NCBI GenBank assembly: GCA_019058365.1
Contig: JAHPZE010000011.1
Coordinates: forward strand, 1-64,000
DNA: 64,000 nucleotides
Reading direction: 5' to 3'
From: Promethearchaeota archaeon
Lineage (GTDB): Archaea; Asgardarchaeota; Lokiarchaeia; Sigyniarchaeales; SOKP01
The notes under the pieces: generated by a model
Seen by the model: the letters and a program-made list of their open reading frames with translations, nothing else
Databases searched by the model: none
What the model was told of the DNA's origin: nothing
Part shown: positions 8,520-17,707 of the stretch, one piece after another
How positions within the stretch are numbered: the stretch's first letter is position 1
How the letters are laid out: each line of letters starts with the position of its first letter
Made by a program: the position numbers and the translations under genes

Positions 8520-9029
8520 ATGATTAATGGTGTAAATGTTTTAGATGATATCGATAAAAGGATTGTTAAATTTATCCAGATGGATCCAACTATCACCCAT
8601 ACACAAATAGCAAAAAAAGTTAATAGAAGCCAACCAACGGTAGGATCAAGGATAAAAAAACTCGAAGAGTCGGGAATATTAAAATTTCAAGCTGGTTTAA
8701 ATCTAAAGAATTTAGAATGTTATTACGCAAAAGTTGATATCCAAACGTCTGATCCTGAGGAAATTGTGAGTATAATTAATTCTTGTCCTTACATTATTCA
8801 TGGATATAGAGTGAGTGGAGTCACAAATTTTGTTATTATTATAGCATACTCAATATTGAAAGATTTAGATAAAATCGTTAATTATCATTTTAGAAATAAC
8901 CCTACTATAAAAGCAATCAAGACTGAGATAATTTCGGAAATAATTAAAGAATTTGTTATTCCATTTGATTTTGAAATTAAGCGTTGTAGTTGTATAGAGA
9001 AATTAAACAAAAATATACCGAAGAATTAA
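8520..9029 (+). CDS. Lrp/AsnC-family transcriptional regulator
   Basis: This 169-residue protein has an N-terminal winged helix (LDDIDKRIVKFIQMDPTITH, then TQIAKKVNRSQPTVGSRIKKLEESG) and a RAM-type effector/oligomerisation domain from about residue 70. It ends in a short basic, Cys-containing tail (KRCSCIEKLNKN). Lrp-like proteins respond to amino acids or related metabolites. It is divergent from the ArsR gene across a palindromic region. The small ORF at 9061 follows in the same direction. Confidence 0.9.
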   Translation: MINGVNVLDDIDKRIVKFIQMDPTITHTQIAKKVNRSQPTVGSRIKKLEESGILKFQAGLNLKNLECYYAKVDIQTSDPEEIVSIINSCPYIIHGYRVSGVTNFVIIIAYSILKDLDKIVNYHFRNNPTIKAIKTEIISEIIKEFVIPFDFEIKRCSCIEKLNKNIPKN

Positions 9030-9060
9030 TAGAGAAGAGGTTTTTAGAATTAAAATTTTC

Positions 9061-9234
9061 ATGGAATTAGATAAAACAAAATCAAAAATCTTTATAGATT
9101 ACTTTATGGAAGATTTTAAAATTTTAGTAAAAGTTCCTCTAAAAAAGGATGATGAAAGAGACGATAACAGTCTTGTTGTAGATAAATTCGATATTTCAGA
9201 CAAAATTTACTTAACTCATATAATTGAATTCTAA
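9061..9234 (+). CDS. Small 57-residue acidic protein, unknown
   Basis: ATG to TAA gives 57 residues (MELDKTKSKIFIDYFMEDF..., ending YLTHIIEF), below the track threshold. It has alternating charged and hydrophobic residues with no recognisable motif. It sits between the Lrp regulator and TFB genes in the same direction and fills the gap neatly. Coding status is uncertain. Confidence 0.35.
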   Translation: MELDKTKSKIFIDYFMEDFKILVKVPLKKDDERDDNSLVVDKFDISDKIYLTHIIEF

Positions 9235-9248
9235 ATTAAAAATAATGT

Positions 9249-10172
9249 ATGATAAAAATGGCATACTCAAAAAGATTCAAAAATTATGATGATGTTTTCA
9301 TAAAAGAACGCAAAGAAAATTGTTGCACCGTGCCAAACATCATATCTTCTAATGGGTATAATGTTTGTACGAATTGTGGAACAACGCAATCTAAGATTAT
9401 TTCTTATAAACCTAAAATGCAACCTTTTTTGAAAACAGATGTTAATCCAAATAATATTGAACCTGTACGTTCTCCAATAGGACCTCGTACAATCTTTAAA
9501 GGCAATCTAGATGGAAAAGGAAACTATTTATCCCCAAAAGCATTGATGCATTATAAGAGATTATCTAAAATAAACAGAGGATTAGTAAATGGACTTGAAA
9601 GGAATTTATGGATTGCAATAGCAAAATTAAACCAAATTAAAACGCAATTGAATCTCCCAAGTTATATTGCAGAAGACACTTTCAGGATTTATATTTCTGC
9701 TGCTAAAAAAAAACTAACATTAGGAAGAACAATTGATGGAATTCTTTGTGTCTCACTTTATTTTGCACTAAAATTTTATAGAAAACCAATAATTATTGAA
9801 GAATTACTTGCTGCATTTCAAATTTCTAAGAAAAAGTTTGTTTATTGCTATAAAGTAGTTGTAAATAATATTATTCCAAATTTAAATTTGAGTTCACATA
9901 ATTTTACACCTCAAGAATATATAAATAAATTCTATGACGAGTTGGATTTATCTGTAAATTGTCGGAATATTGCAATAAAAGTTGTCGAGGACAGCAAAAG
10001 GAAAGGATTAATTATTTCCGGTAGAGATCCTAAAGGAATTGCCGCAGCATCTCTGTATATTTCCTCAAAAAAAAATAATGAATCTCGCACCCAAAAACAG
10101 ATATGCAAAATTGCAAACGTTTCTGAAATTACTTTAAGAATGAGATTAAAAGAAATTAGTAGTTTAATTTGA
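9249..10172 (+). CDS. tfb: Transcription initiation factor B (TFIIB homologue)
   Basis: TFB recruits RNA polymerase to TBP-bound promoters. The N-terminal zinc ribbon is visible as CCTVP...YNVCTNCG (about residues 26-46). A B-reader/linker region follows with VRSPIGPRTIF. Two cyclin folds follow, about 105-200 and 205-300; the second contains SGRDPKGIAAASLYIS and the helix-turn-helix TQKQICKIANVSEITLRMRLKEI. Length (307) is normal. The ribbon is irregular, with two adjacent Cys at its first position and a long loop. Many archaea carry several TFBs, so this may be a paralog rather than the main one. Two close starts exist (M1 and M4). Confidence 0.93.
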   Translation: MIKMAYSKRFKNYDDVFIKERKENCCTVPNIISSNGYNVCTNCGTTQSKIISYKPKMQPFLKTDVNPNNIEPVRSPIGPRTIFKGNLDGKGNYLSPKALMHYKRLSKINRGLVNGLERNLWIAIAKLNQIKTQLNLPSYIAEDTFRIYISAAKKKLTLGRTIDGILCVSLYFALKFYRKPIIIEELLAAFQISKKKFVYCYKVVVNNIIPNLNLSSHNFTPQEYINKFYDELDLSVNCRNIAIKVVEDSKRKGLIISGRDPKGIAAASLYISSKKNNESRTQKQICKIANVSEITLRMRLKEISSLI

Positions 10173-10314
10173 AAAATTATAGGAATACAATTTTTTTGCA
10201 TTTATTAGCATAAATGCAATTATACATTCTTATTTACTATTGTTAATTAATTTTTTTACCGTTATTTTGGCTTTAAATTCAAATTATTCTTTATTATTAT
10301 AGTTTTACTGATGA

Positions 10315-11229
10315 TTACTTATCTTTTTTGAAATCGCTAAGATGTTTGAACCTACCCCCTAATATATTTACCATATCTGACGGAACAATAATCCATGCCC
10401 CCTTTTCTTTCATGGATTCGTAAAGAATGTTCATTGCTCTTAAATTTAATGCAACTTCATCACTTTCATAGATATGAGCTGCATTAATAAATTTATTCGC
10501 AATTTGTTCCTCAGAACCTGCTAGTATAATCCTTGCTTGACGTTCTCTTTCCGCTTGTGCTTGTCGACTCATTGCATCTTGTAATGCCGTTGGAATTATA
10601 ACATCACGAATTTCAACTGAAATAGATTTAACACCCCATTCTTCAGTACGTTCGTCAATTATTCTTTCAAGATCATGCGATATTTCGTCTCTTCCCGCAA
10701 GCATCTGGCTCAATTCTGTCTTCCCAATTATATCCCTTAATGAAGTTTGAGCAGCCCATGAAATTGCAGTTTTATAATCTTGGACACGGAGTGATGCTTT
10801 ATACGAATCTACGACTTTCCAAAACAACACAGCATCAACATTAACAGGTACATTATCTTTTGTTAAAGTTTGTTCAGCAGAAAATGTGGTTGTAATAATT
10901 CGCATGTCGAGAGAAAATGGAATTTTAAAAATAAATGGAAAAAGCCACAAAACACCTGGTCCTCGCATCTTTTTAAACTTTCCTAATAATAAGGTAGGCA
11001 CTTTAATCCATTCGGGGATAATATATAATCCCATGAAAATAAATCCTATAAAAATCATTATAATAATTCCAATAAATACCAGCAAATTAAGCGGAATTCC
11101 AAAAAAATTTAATGCAATTATCATACCTAACAATATAATAATTCCCAAAAAGAAGAGGAAATAACCTAATCCTCTTATTATACCTCCACCGATTAAACTT
11201 GATTTATTATATAATGACATTTTTATCAA
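10315..11229 (-). CDS. SPFH/stomatin-like membrane protein (slipin)
   Basis: Residues 15-70 form two closely spaced hydrophobic segments. An SPFH/band-7 domain follows from about 85 (TFSAEQTLTKDNVPVNVDAVLFWKV, IRDVIIPTALQDAMSRQAQAERERQARII). The C-terminal helix and IVPSDMVNILGG end match prokaryotic stomatins (slipins). Such proteins oligomerise at membranes and organise microdomains or proteases. The usual partner gene NfeD is not adjacent, which is atypical. Confidence 0.92.
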   Translation of the reverse strand: MIKMSLYNKSSLIGGGIIRGLGYFLFFLGIIILLGMIIALNFFGIPLNLLVFIGIIIMIFIGFIFMGLYIIPEWIKVPTLLLGKFKKMRGPGVLWLFPFIFKIPFSLDMRIITTTFSAEQTLTKDNVPVNVDAVLFWKVVDSYKASLRVQDYKTAISWAAQTSLRDIIGKTELSQMLAGRDEISHDLERIIDERTEEWGVKSISVEIRDVIIPTALQDAMSRQAQAERERQARIILAGSEEQIANKFINAAHIYESDEVALNLRAMNILYESMKEKGAWIIVPSDMVNILGGRFKHLSDFKKDK

Positions 11230-11460
11230 TTCATATGAAAATGATTATAAATAAATAAATATTGGCTAAGAATTATAAGTAAATTCTAGATATTACCTAA
11301 GCTAATGGAGTATTAGTTTTTTTGCAACTGATAATTAACACAGATAAATCTATTATAATCAGCTAAGTTACTTAGAATTAGTAAATAATGATATTGATAC
11401 AATTATATTGACACTAAATAACTTTTTAATTTTCATTACTAAAATTAGGTATTAATTTAT

Positions 11461-12081
11461 TCACTTTATCAATGTTTGGGAAAGTTTAGATGTTAATTCC
11501 ATTATGTCATTTTGAATTGTGCTAACTTCTCTTTCTTTTTCATTTAATTCTTTTAAATGATGAGATAAAACTTTTTCTTCTTCTTTATAAAATGCTTTGA
11601 TTACAATTGCTTTTTCAGGTGATTTTTTTTGAACCGCTCTTATATATTTTAGTTGTAGTTTTCCCAATCTAATTCGAATGTTAGCAGCCTGTATTTTAGA
11701 CTTTGCTAATATTAATTTACTTTTGGCTAACTTTTCTTCAAACCTCGCTATTTCTTTATGATGTTGTGCTAACTCAAATTGATTTTCAGCGACTTTCTCA
11801 TGATAATTTATAAAATCTCTTTCATTTTTTATTACTTCCTCTGGAAATTTTAGTAATAACTTAGATTTTATCTTGTTCTCCAATAATTTATGATTACTTT
11901 CAACCAATTTCTTTCTTACTTGCGCTAATTTTATTTCTTTTTCAACAAACATCTCTCTCGTTTTTACTTTTTTTAAGAGATTTTTTGCTAATTTTTTTAA
12001 TTCTAAGGCAACTAATTTTTCTTTTTTAGCGATTATTATATTCTCATGTGCTTTCATATTAAGATTAAAAATTTTTTCCAT
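11461..12081 (-). CDS. Long coiled-coil protein, unknown
   Basis: The 206-residue protein is almost entirely charged helix, with repeated segments such as LAKSKLILAKSKIQAANIRIRLGKLQLK. There are no membrane segments, Cys or Pro-rich parts. It is predicted to be a coiled coil and its function cannot be inferred. It is monocistronic by position, with about 230-310 bases of non-coding DNA on each side. Confidence 0.6.
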   Translation of the reverse strand: MEKIFNLNMKAHENIIIAKKEKLVALELKKLAKNLLKKVKTREMFVEKEIKLAQVRKKLVESNHKLLENKIKSKLLLKFPEEVIKNERDFINYHEKVAENQFELAQHHKEIARFEEKLAKSKLILAKSKIQAANIRIRLGKLQLKYIRAVQKKSPEKAIVIKAFYKEEEKVLSHHLKELNEKEREVSTIQNDIMELTSKLSQTLIK

Positions 12082-12391
12082 GTGAAATTCACCTTAAATT
12101 TTATAATTATTTACAAAAAAGTATCTTTCACAATGTAGTAAACTAAACAATCGTTTTTAGACATTAAAAATTGTAAAAATACTTTTTAAATTTAGATTTT
12201 AATTATAACTTTTAATCAGAAAATTCTATTTTTAAAAGTATGGATAAAATTTCATAAGGTAGGGGACTTAAATTTTTTCATAAAAAATCACATTAATTAG
12301 TTCTATTTGAAAAATGAAAAATCATTTAAATTAGAACTCAACTAACTTGTATTTTTTAAGATTCTATCATTTATGGTTGAGAAATATTTTA
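12082..12391. other. Intergenic region, nothing recognised
   Basis: This AT-rich stretch separates the upstream end of the coiled-coil gene from the stop of the amidotransferase gene. It should contain the promoter of the coiled-coil gene. I see no RNA gene, repeat or convincing hairpin in it. Confidence 0.4.
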
Positions 12392-13138
12392 TTAACCGTT
12401 ATGAACATTGATATTTTTTTTATAATAACATAACCAAATAAAATTTTCAATTATTTCTTTTCCAATCGTGATAGTTTTATTAGCTATTCTCTCATCAAAT
12501 AAGCTTGGATGAAAATAATAAGGATTATGAGTTTCTGGATGAAATTGCAGCGCAAAAATTGGTCTGTCGAGATGTTTCATATACTGTACCATTTTATATC
12601 CTAAAGTTCTAGATGTACTCATGATATTGAACTTTTTTTGAATATTACAATCATTTGGAGATACAAAATCAAGGTGATGGACGTTAACTGGAATACTTTT
12701 TTGAGTAACTAATTCATCTGTTTCTTTAAGTAAAATAAATATTATCCTTCCCCCTAATCCAAAAAGCCTCATCCTGCTTATTTGAGCACCGTACGCATAA
12801 GCAACTAAATGAAATCCAAAGCATAATGCAAGGATTGGTATTTGATTTGTTTGTTGAATCAATAATAATTGAGGCTTAAACTTTCTTTTTAATCTCTCGT
12901 CGTAGTAAAAACTTGAAACATCTAATTCAGAGCCTGAGAGAATAATCCCATTATAATTTTCTGCCATTTCTGTTTTAAATTGAGTAAAATGAATTGTTTT
13001 TAACTCTACTTCTGCTATACAGTTTTTTATAATTGTTTCTATTCTTGTTATTCTATCCGTCGTTAAACCTCGAGAATAATTATCTATAAGCAGTATTTGT
13101 GTAATTTTTTCATTTTTAAAAGAATTTTCTTCACTCAT
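12392..13138 (-). CDS. Class I glutamine amidotransferase-like hydrolase
   Basis: The 248-residue protein has a class I glutamine amidotransferase domain with the nucleophile Cys in ILALCFGFHLVAY and the His-Glu dyad in ALQFHPETHN. The usual oxyanion strand is also present (NGIILSGSELDVS). No synthetase domain is attached. It lies 18 nt downstream of a gamma-glutamylcyclotransferase-like gene and behind a GCS2-type ligase, so it may be a stand-alone gamma-glutamyl hydrolase rather than an ammonia donor. That role is inferred from context. Confidence 0.82.
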   Translation of the reverse strand: MSEENSFKNEKITQILLIDNYSRGLTTDRITRIETIIKNCIAEVELKTIHFTQFKTEMAENYNGIILSGSELDVSSFYYDERLKRKFKPQLLLIQQTNQIPILALCFGFHLVAYAYGAQISRMRLFGLGGRIIFILLKETDELVTQKSIPVNVHHLDFVSPNDCNIQKKFNIMSTSRTLGYKMVQYMKHLDRPIFALQFHPETHNPYYFHPSLFDERIANKTITIGKEIIENFIWLCYYKKNINVHNG

Positions 13139-13155
13139 TAATAATCTCCAATGAA

Positions 13156-13521
13156 TTATGTGTAGTTTTTAATTAAAATCTCAGAGGGATAATATGTATA
13201 AGCATCAATATCACTATCATCTTCTAACTTTACTCTTACTAAAATTCTATGATATAATTTCCCTTCTCCTTCAATCATGTCGATTTGATTAAGGAGAGAT
13301 TTTCCAACACCATAGTATATCTCTCCATTAACACTAGAATTGTTATCATGAATGATAAATGGAAATCCCAAGGAATGTGGTTCCATCTTTCTATAATTTA
13401 ATAGTCTAGCTTTTTTATATTTTAATCCTCTAAGGATATAATTTCGGCTTTGTCCATGTTGTAAGGTACCATAGACGAAGAGTTTATCATAAATATAATT
13501 TTTATAATTGCCTTGTTCCAT
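13156..13521 (-). CDS. Gamma-glutamylcyclotransferase-like (GGCT/AIG2 fold) protein
   Basis: The 121-residue protein starts KLFVYGTLQHGQSRNYIL, the phosphate-like loop of the GGCT/AIG2 fold, and has NGEIYYGV and DMIEGEGKLYHRILVRV in the expected order. Enzymes of this fold release 5-oxoproline from gamma-glutamyl compounds. It is sandwiched between the GCS2 ligase (26 nt upstream) and the amidotransferase, in the same direction, which supports a gamma-glutamyl substrate. Confidence 0.82.
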   Translation of the reverse strand: MEQGNYKNYIYDKLFVYGTLQHGQSRNYILRGLKYKKARLLNYRKMEPHSLGFPFIIHDNNSSVNGEIYYGVGKSLLNQIDMIEGEGKLYHRILVRVKLEDDSDIDAYTYYPSEILIKNYT

Positions 13522-13547
13522 TTTCTTAATAATTTTGTTAAATTTTA

Positions 13548-15011
13548 TTAGAATGAAACGTCACCAAACAATCTGTTTAATAATGAATCTGATTCAGATT
13601 GTCCTCTTAACACACGATCATTTTCTACTAATGGTATTTTAAGATTTTGCACTACAAGAGTATTAACAACTCGTATCCCCTTGAAATTAGTGACCATTCC
13701 ATCAACATCATCGTAAGAAAAACTATAGCTTGCTTCTAAATTACCTCGAACTTGAGTACCTGCAGTAATTTTATAACGATTTCCTCTCCGATCAGTGACA
13801 ATTCTTGGGTCTACTAATTCCATAACAACATAAGTTTTTCCTTGTTGTCTCAGTTTTTCAATTTTTCTTGTTTGATATTCTATATTTAGTTCTTTTTGAG
13901 GATAACCAATTATACGTTTTTTATCAGGTAAGTTTTTGATTTGAATGTCTAAATAATCTTGGTATATCTTAGTTTCGTTGATCCATCTTGTTGTGCTAGT
14001 TTCTAAGGATTCAATTACACCGTTTGGTCTCTTGAAAACAGCTTTAGTTCCATTTGCGATTGCATTTTCCACATTATTAGTATGATATGGGTCTTGTATA
14101 ATTTCTCCTGTTGATTGGAGATGTATAGCATGAAGTGTAGAAACACAACAAAGATAAGATAAATCAACTAAATCCTCAGTATTATATTGGACATCAACTA
14201 CACGGACTTCTATCCTATTTCTTGAGGGCAATTCATCGTTATCATCACTAATGTTAGTAAACGGACCTCTAGGGGTTATATCTACTAAACGATCTCCACG
14301 ATTATTAGTAATAACTTTTTTAGAGAACTCATCTTCTTCAAATCCTATTTTAAGTTTGTATCTCATCCGACCATAATATCGCATTGGAATCAAAGCTGGG
14401 CGATTTTCAGGTATCTGTATCAATGCAAATCCATTTGGTTTAAGGACAGTACTATTGGCACATCGATTACTAGCAATATTATTCCAATTTCCTCTATATA
14501 CATAAGAATTTGCTGAAATTCCAATTATTTCTGGAAGATAATCCCACAAATAATTATATACTATTTTCATTTCTTCAGGAGTCATTAGACCACCTTTTTT
14601 TTGGACAGAAACATTAATATGAGTTCCACAAATCGGATTTGGATCACTCTGCACTGGATGGAGACTTTGAGCAAGGATTTTAACTCCAAGTTGTTTTGCA
14701 GCTTCAGTTAATAATTTCCTTCCTTCTTTTACAGCCTGTTCCAGTGATGTAGGGGGTAGAGGTAGAGTAACATATTCAATTTGTGAAGGTGAAGGTTCGG
14801 CATCTAATCCCCGTATTCTGACTTGAAGTGAACTCAGAAAATTTTGATCTTTTTCAAGAATTTCAGCAGATTTTACCATTATATCATCTGCTACTTTTGC
14901 TAACCTTCCATTCTTATTAATAATAAGGAATTCCTCTTCGATACCACAAAGCACTTGGTAAGCCTTATAGATTTCTGAATCAAGTTCTTCTCTTTCTTCA
15001 TGAAATAGCAT
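13548..15011 (-). CDS. GCS2-family glutamate-cysteine ligase-like carboxylate-amine ligase
   Basis: The protein shows the GCS2 pattern: GIEEEFLIINKNGRLAK near the N terminus, DAEPSPSQIEYVTLP (about 70-85), SLHPVQSDPNPICGTHINVSVQ (about 117-140), and NRIEVRVVDVQYN (about 265-280) with acidic metal ligands. GCS2 enzymes join glutamate to an amine by an acyl-phosphate. At 487 residues it is longer than typical bacterial GCS2 (about 370-400), with about 100 extra C-terminal residues. True glutathione synthesis is unproven, as no GshB-like gene is in the window. Confidence 0.85.
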   Translation of the reverse strand: MLFHEEREELDSEIYKAYQVLCGIEEEFLIINKNGRLAKVADDIMVKSAEILEKDQNFLSSLQVRIRGLDAEPSPSQIEYVTLPLPPTSLEQAVKEGRKLLTEAAKQLGVKILAQSLHPVQSDPNPICGTHINVSVQKKGGLMTPEEMKIVYNYLWDYLPEIIGISANSYVYRGNWNNIASNRCANSTVLKPNGFALIQIPENRPALIPMRYYGRMRYKLKIGFEEDEFSKKVITNNRGDRLVDITPRGPFTNISDDNDELPSRNRIEVRVVDVQYNTEDLVDLSYLCCVSTLHAIHLQSTGEIIQDPYHTNNVENAIANGTKAVFKRPNGVIESLETSTTRWINETKIYQDYLDIQIKNLPDKKRIIGYPQKELNIEYQTRKIEKLRQQGKTYVVMELVDPRIVTDRRGNRYKITAGTQVRGNLEASYSFSYDDVDGMVTNFKGIRVVNTLVVQNLKIPLVENDRVLRGQSESDSLLNRLFGDVSF

Positions 15012-15101
15012 GAGCTCTAGACACTAATCATTTAATTAATCTCTTGTTTAATAAAAAGAAATCATTATTTTAAAATTATTAAACCTACCTATTTTAAAAT
15101 A

Positions 15102-16460
15102 CTACTTAAACATTTCCATAAATGCACCTAAGCGAGTCTTAACTTGTTCTACATTCTCACCAATTTTATTAAAATTTAATGCTATACTGGGAATCTCCAG
15201 TTCTTGGCGAATTTTTTCCTTTAACATTGTGAAACAATTGGATATTGAATGACAGCCAAAAAGCTGAATGAAAACAAGACCATCAGCATTTAATTTTTTT
15301 GCTATCCTCATGTAAGAATCCGAAAGAATATCATTATCACATCCTATTCCATTTACAGTAGCATTCATTAAATAATGAGCATAAGCCTCAACGGGATCAG
15401 ATATTTTAGTAATAGGAATATCTTCTAATAATAATAACATATCCCAATCCGCATATAATGCCCGACCTCCTAATTCATATATTATTTCATGACTTTTTGG
15501 TTCCCACCCTCCAAACATAGGAGTAATTAAAATTCGGGGCATATTAGAAACATCCATACCGATTTTATTTCTGATTCTCTCTTTCATTTCCTTTACTAAT
15601 GATGCCATATTATCTCGATATCGAATTGCATTAGAATTATAATCTTGAAAACTATTGTTTAGTATCACTAATATTTCACTAAATGTAGCAGGATTACAAG
15701 GATAAAATTCAGATTTACTTATATCATAAAGGACAGTTTTATAAGAGTTTCTTATATCGTTAGCAACTTGAAAGTGATTTCGCATAATATTTCTATCAAA
15801 ATTATTTCCACTTACTTTTTCCAATTCTCTGATAGCATCATAAAGATTCTCTGTTAGTAATTCTAATGCATTCCCGATGTTTCTTGGTGGAACGTCTATC
15901 CAAATCTGCTTAATTGGATTTTGAATAGTTTTCAAGGATTCTAAGTATTTATTCCAGGCACTACATCGAATAGTATAATTTAATGTAGCTTCTACATTCT
16001 TTCCTTTACTTACATGCATTCCATAGAGAGATTTTATTCCATAACAAAAATCAGATGGAACTCCATTTTCTATTCCAAGCTCGTACATCTCATTATATTT
16101 TTTATTAACAGTATCTATTACATTTTCAATAATTTCATCTATAATTTTGTTTATATCTCCAATACCAAAATTTTTTATAAATCCTAAAAAATTTGATACA
16201 TTTTTCCAGCCAAAAATATTTGAGGCAGATCCTAAATAAGTTAAATATCTATGCATTTCAAAGTTATGCATTCTAATTGGAAATACGGGGACTAAACCAG
16301 GAAATCCATAAACTAAATCAGAAAAAGGCAACGCAACTGAAATTAATTTCTTTTTTTCTCGAAATTTCTTTCTTTTTAAATAGTCTCGCCCTGTTAAAAG
16401 GTTATATGAGATTCTAAGAACAGAACTGAACCGAACAATTTCATCCGCTATAAGACTCAT
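15102..16460 (-). CDS. 2-hydroxyacyl-CoA dehydratase/benzoyl-CoA reductase family subunit (larger)
   Basis: The 452-residue protein belongs to the HgdB/FldB/BcrB-C family. It has GFPGLVPVFPIRMHN, GIKSLYGMHVSKGKNVEATLNYTIRCSAWNK, then IRNKIGMDVSNMPRILITPMFGGWEP and VFIQLFGCHSISNC, whose Cys are likely ligands of a [4Fe-4S] cluster. The stop-to-start gap to the upstream partner subunit is only 3 nt, so the two are translationally linked. With the activator they would make a reductive system that dehydrates (R)-2-hydroxyacyl-CoA in amino-acid fermentation, or reduces an aryl-CoA. The substrate is unknown. Confidence 0.85.
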   Translation of the reverse strand: MSLIADEIVRFSSVLRISYNLLTGRDYLKRKKFREKKKLISVALPFSDLVYGFPGLVPVFPIRMHNFEMHRYLTYLGSASNIFGWKNVSNFLGFIKNFGIGDINKIIDEIIENVIDTVNKKYNEMYELGIENGVPSDFCYGIKSLYGMHVSKGKNVEATLNYTIRCSAWNKYLESLKTIQNPIKQIWIDVPPRNIGNALELLTENLYDAIRELEKVSGNNFDRNIMRNHFQVANDIRNSYKTVLYDISKSEFYPCNPATFSEILVILNNSFQDYNSNAIRYRDNMASLVKEMKERIRNKIGMDVSNMPRILITPMFGGWEPKSHEIIYELGGRALYADWDMLLLLEDIPITKISDPVEAYAHYLMNATVNGIGCDNDILSDSYMRIAKKLNADGLVFIQLFGCHSISNCFTMLKEKIRQELEIPSIALNFNKIGENVEQVKTRLGAFMEMFK

Positions 16461-16463
16461 TTT

Positions 16464-17600
16464 TTAAATCATCTCCAAAAACGCTTCTATCCTAGTACTA
16501 AGTTGTCCTCGTATTGCTCTTGAATAATCTCTTTCTAAGTTTAATACTTGAATCTCTTTTTCCTGTAATCTATTTTTCAAATGTGTTGACATAATAGAAA
16601 TATGATCACAGAACTTTATAATATGATTTATAATCCCTAATTTTCTACCTGTCTTCTTTTTATGGTCTAGATAAATTTTTTCAATTTGGAGAATCTTGTT
16701 TTCTAAAAAATTTGGTACAGAATGATCTCCAAAAATATTGTTTTTAAATCGCTGAACTAATAAATCATAGGGATTCTCCATTGAATCCAAGACGTTGTCT
16801 CCAAAAATTTGAGAATAATAATTATTTCCAATCCAAGTGTCTAAGTAGATAATATTTCCCCCTCCCTCTTCGATTAAATCAATCAGATGATCATCAATAA
16901 AGATAGAACCGCCTGTTAATAAAATATCTTTTAGACCATTAGATGATTGAATTTGATTATCTATGAATTCTTTAATATAAAATTCTAATTTAGGAAGAAA
17001 TGAAGGTCCATAGAGCATAGCATATTGAAGTACTTTTAGTTTTTCGGATCCTTTAATGTTTATAAGGCTAAACTCTAATAACTTTTTTTTGAAGGAATTA
17101 TACTTTCTAATACTCTTCTTAAATTCCTCATCTTGTACTTTATAACCATTAATATTTTCTAATTGTTTTTTTAATTCAAATAGTTCCAATTTGAAATATT
17201 TCAAACTATTCTCATTTTTAGTATATGAAGTATAAAAATTTAAACGAGAAATATTAAAATATTTAGATATTATTTCAGAGGCACAAATATCAGAAACGCA
17301 ATGATTGGAAACTATAAAATAATCAATTAGTTCTAAAAATTTATATTGGTTAGGCTTTAGCGAAAACAAACCAATACACGACTGGGCAAATGCACAAGTA
17401 GAAGGAGGTAAATAATCTACGCTAGCATCCATTAAGTCATCATTTCCCGCAAACATTAATCTTAAAGGAATAAAACCAGCAGCGTCTATTAATTCTTCAG
17501 GGATATTGTCGTGAGAGATAAATCCTACTACTTTTTTTCCCTCCTCTTTTTTTTCTCTTAAAAATGTTGCGTAATCTGATAATAGCTCTAAATTATCCAT
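16464..17600 (-). CDS. 2-hydroxyacyl-CoA dehydratase family subunit (smaller)
   Basis: The 378-residue length and motifs match the HgdA/FldC type: GFISHDNIPEELIDAAGFIPLRL near residues 22-45, PPSTCAFAQSCIGLF (about 81-95) and IVSNHCVSDICASEI (about 105-120), the latter two supplying Cys for a [4Fe-4S] cluster. It lies between the activator gene and the larger subunit, all on the minus strand. Both dehydratase subunits appear intact, unlike the activator. Confidence 0.85.
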   Translation of the reverse strand: MDNLELLSDYATFLREKKEEGKKVVGFISHDNIPEELIDAAGFIPLRLMFAGNDDLMDASVDYLPPSTCAFAQSCIGLFSLKPNQYKFLELIDYFIVSNHCVSDICASEIISKYFNISRLNFYTSYTKNENSLKYFKLELFELKKQLENINGYKVQDEEFKKSIRKYNSFKKKLLEFSLINIKGSEKLKVLQYAMLYGPSFLPKLEFYIKEFIDNQIQSSNGLKDILLTGGSIFIDDHLIDLIEEGGGNIIYLDTWIGNNYYSQIFGDNVLDSMENPYDLLVQRFKNNIFGDHSVPNFLENKILQIEKIYLDHKKKTGRKLGIINHIIKFCDHISIMSTHLKNRLQEKEIQVLNLERDYSRAIRGQLSTRIEAFLEMI

Positions 17601-17707
17601 TTTAGTTTTTTACATCTTTGAATTATTAATCAAAAAAGAGTTAATTATTCATAAAATTTATTATAATGAACTAAAACATAATTTATCAAAAAAAATTGAA
17701 AAAAAAA

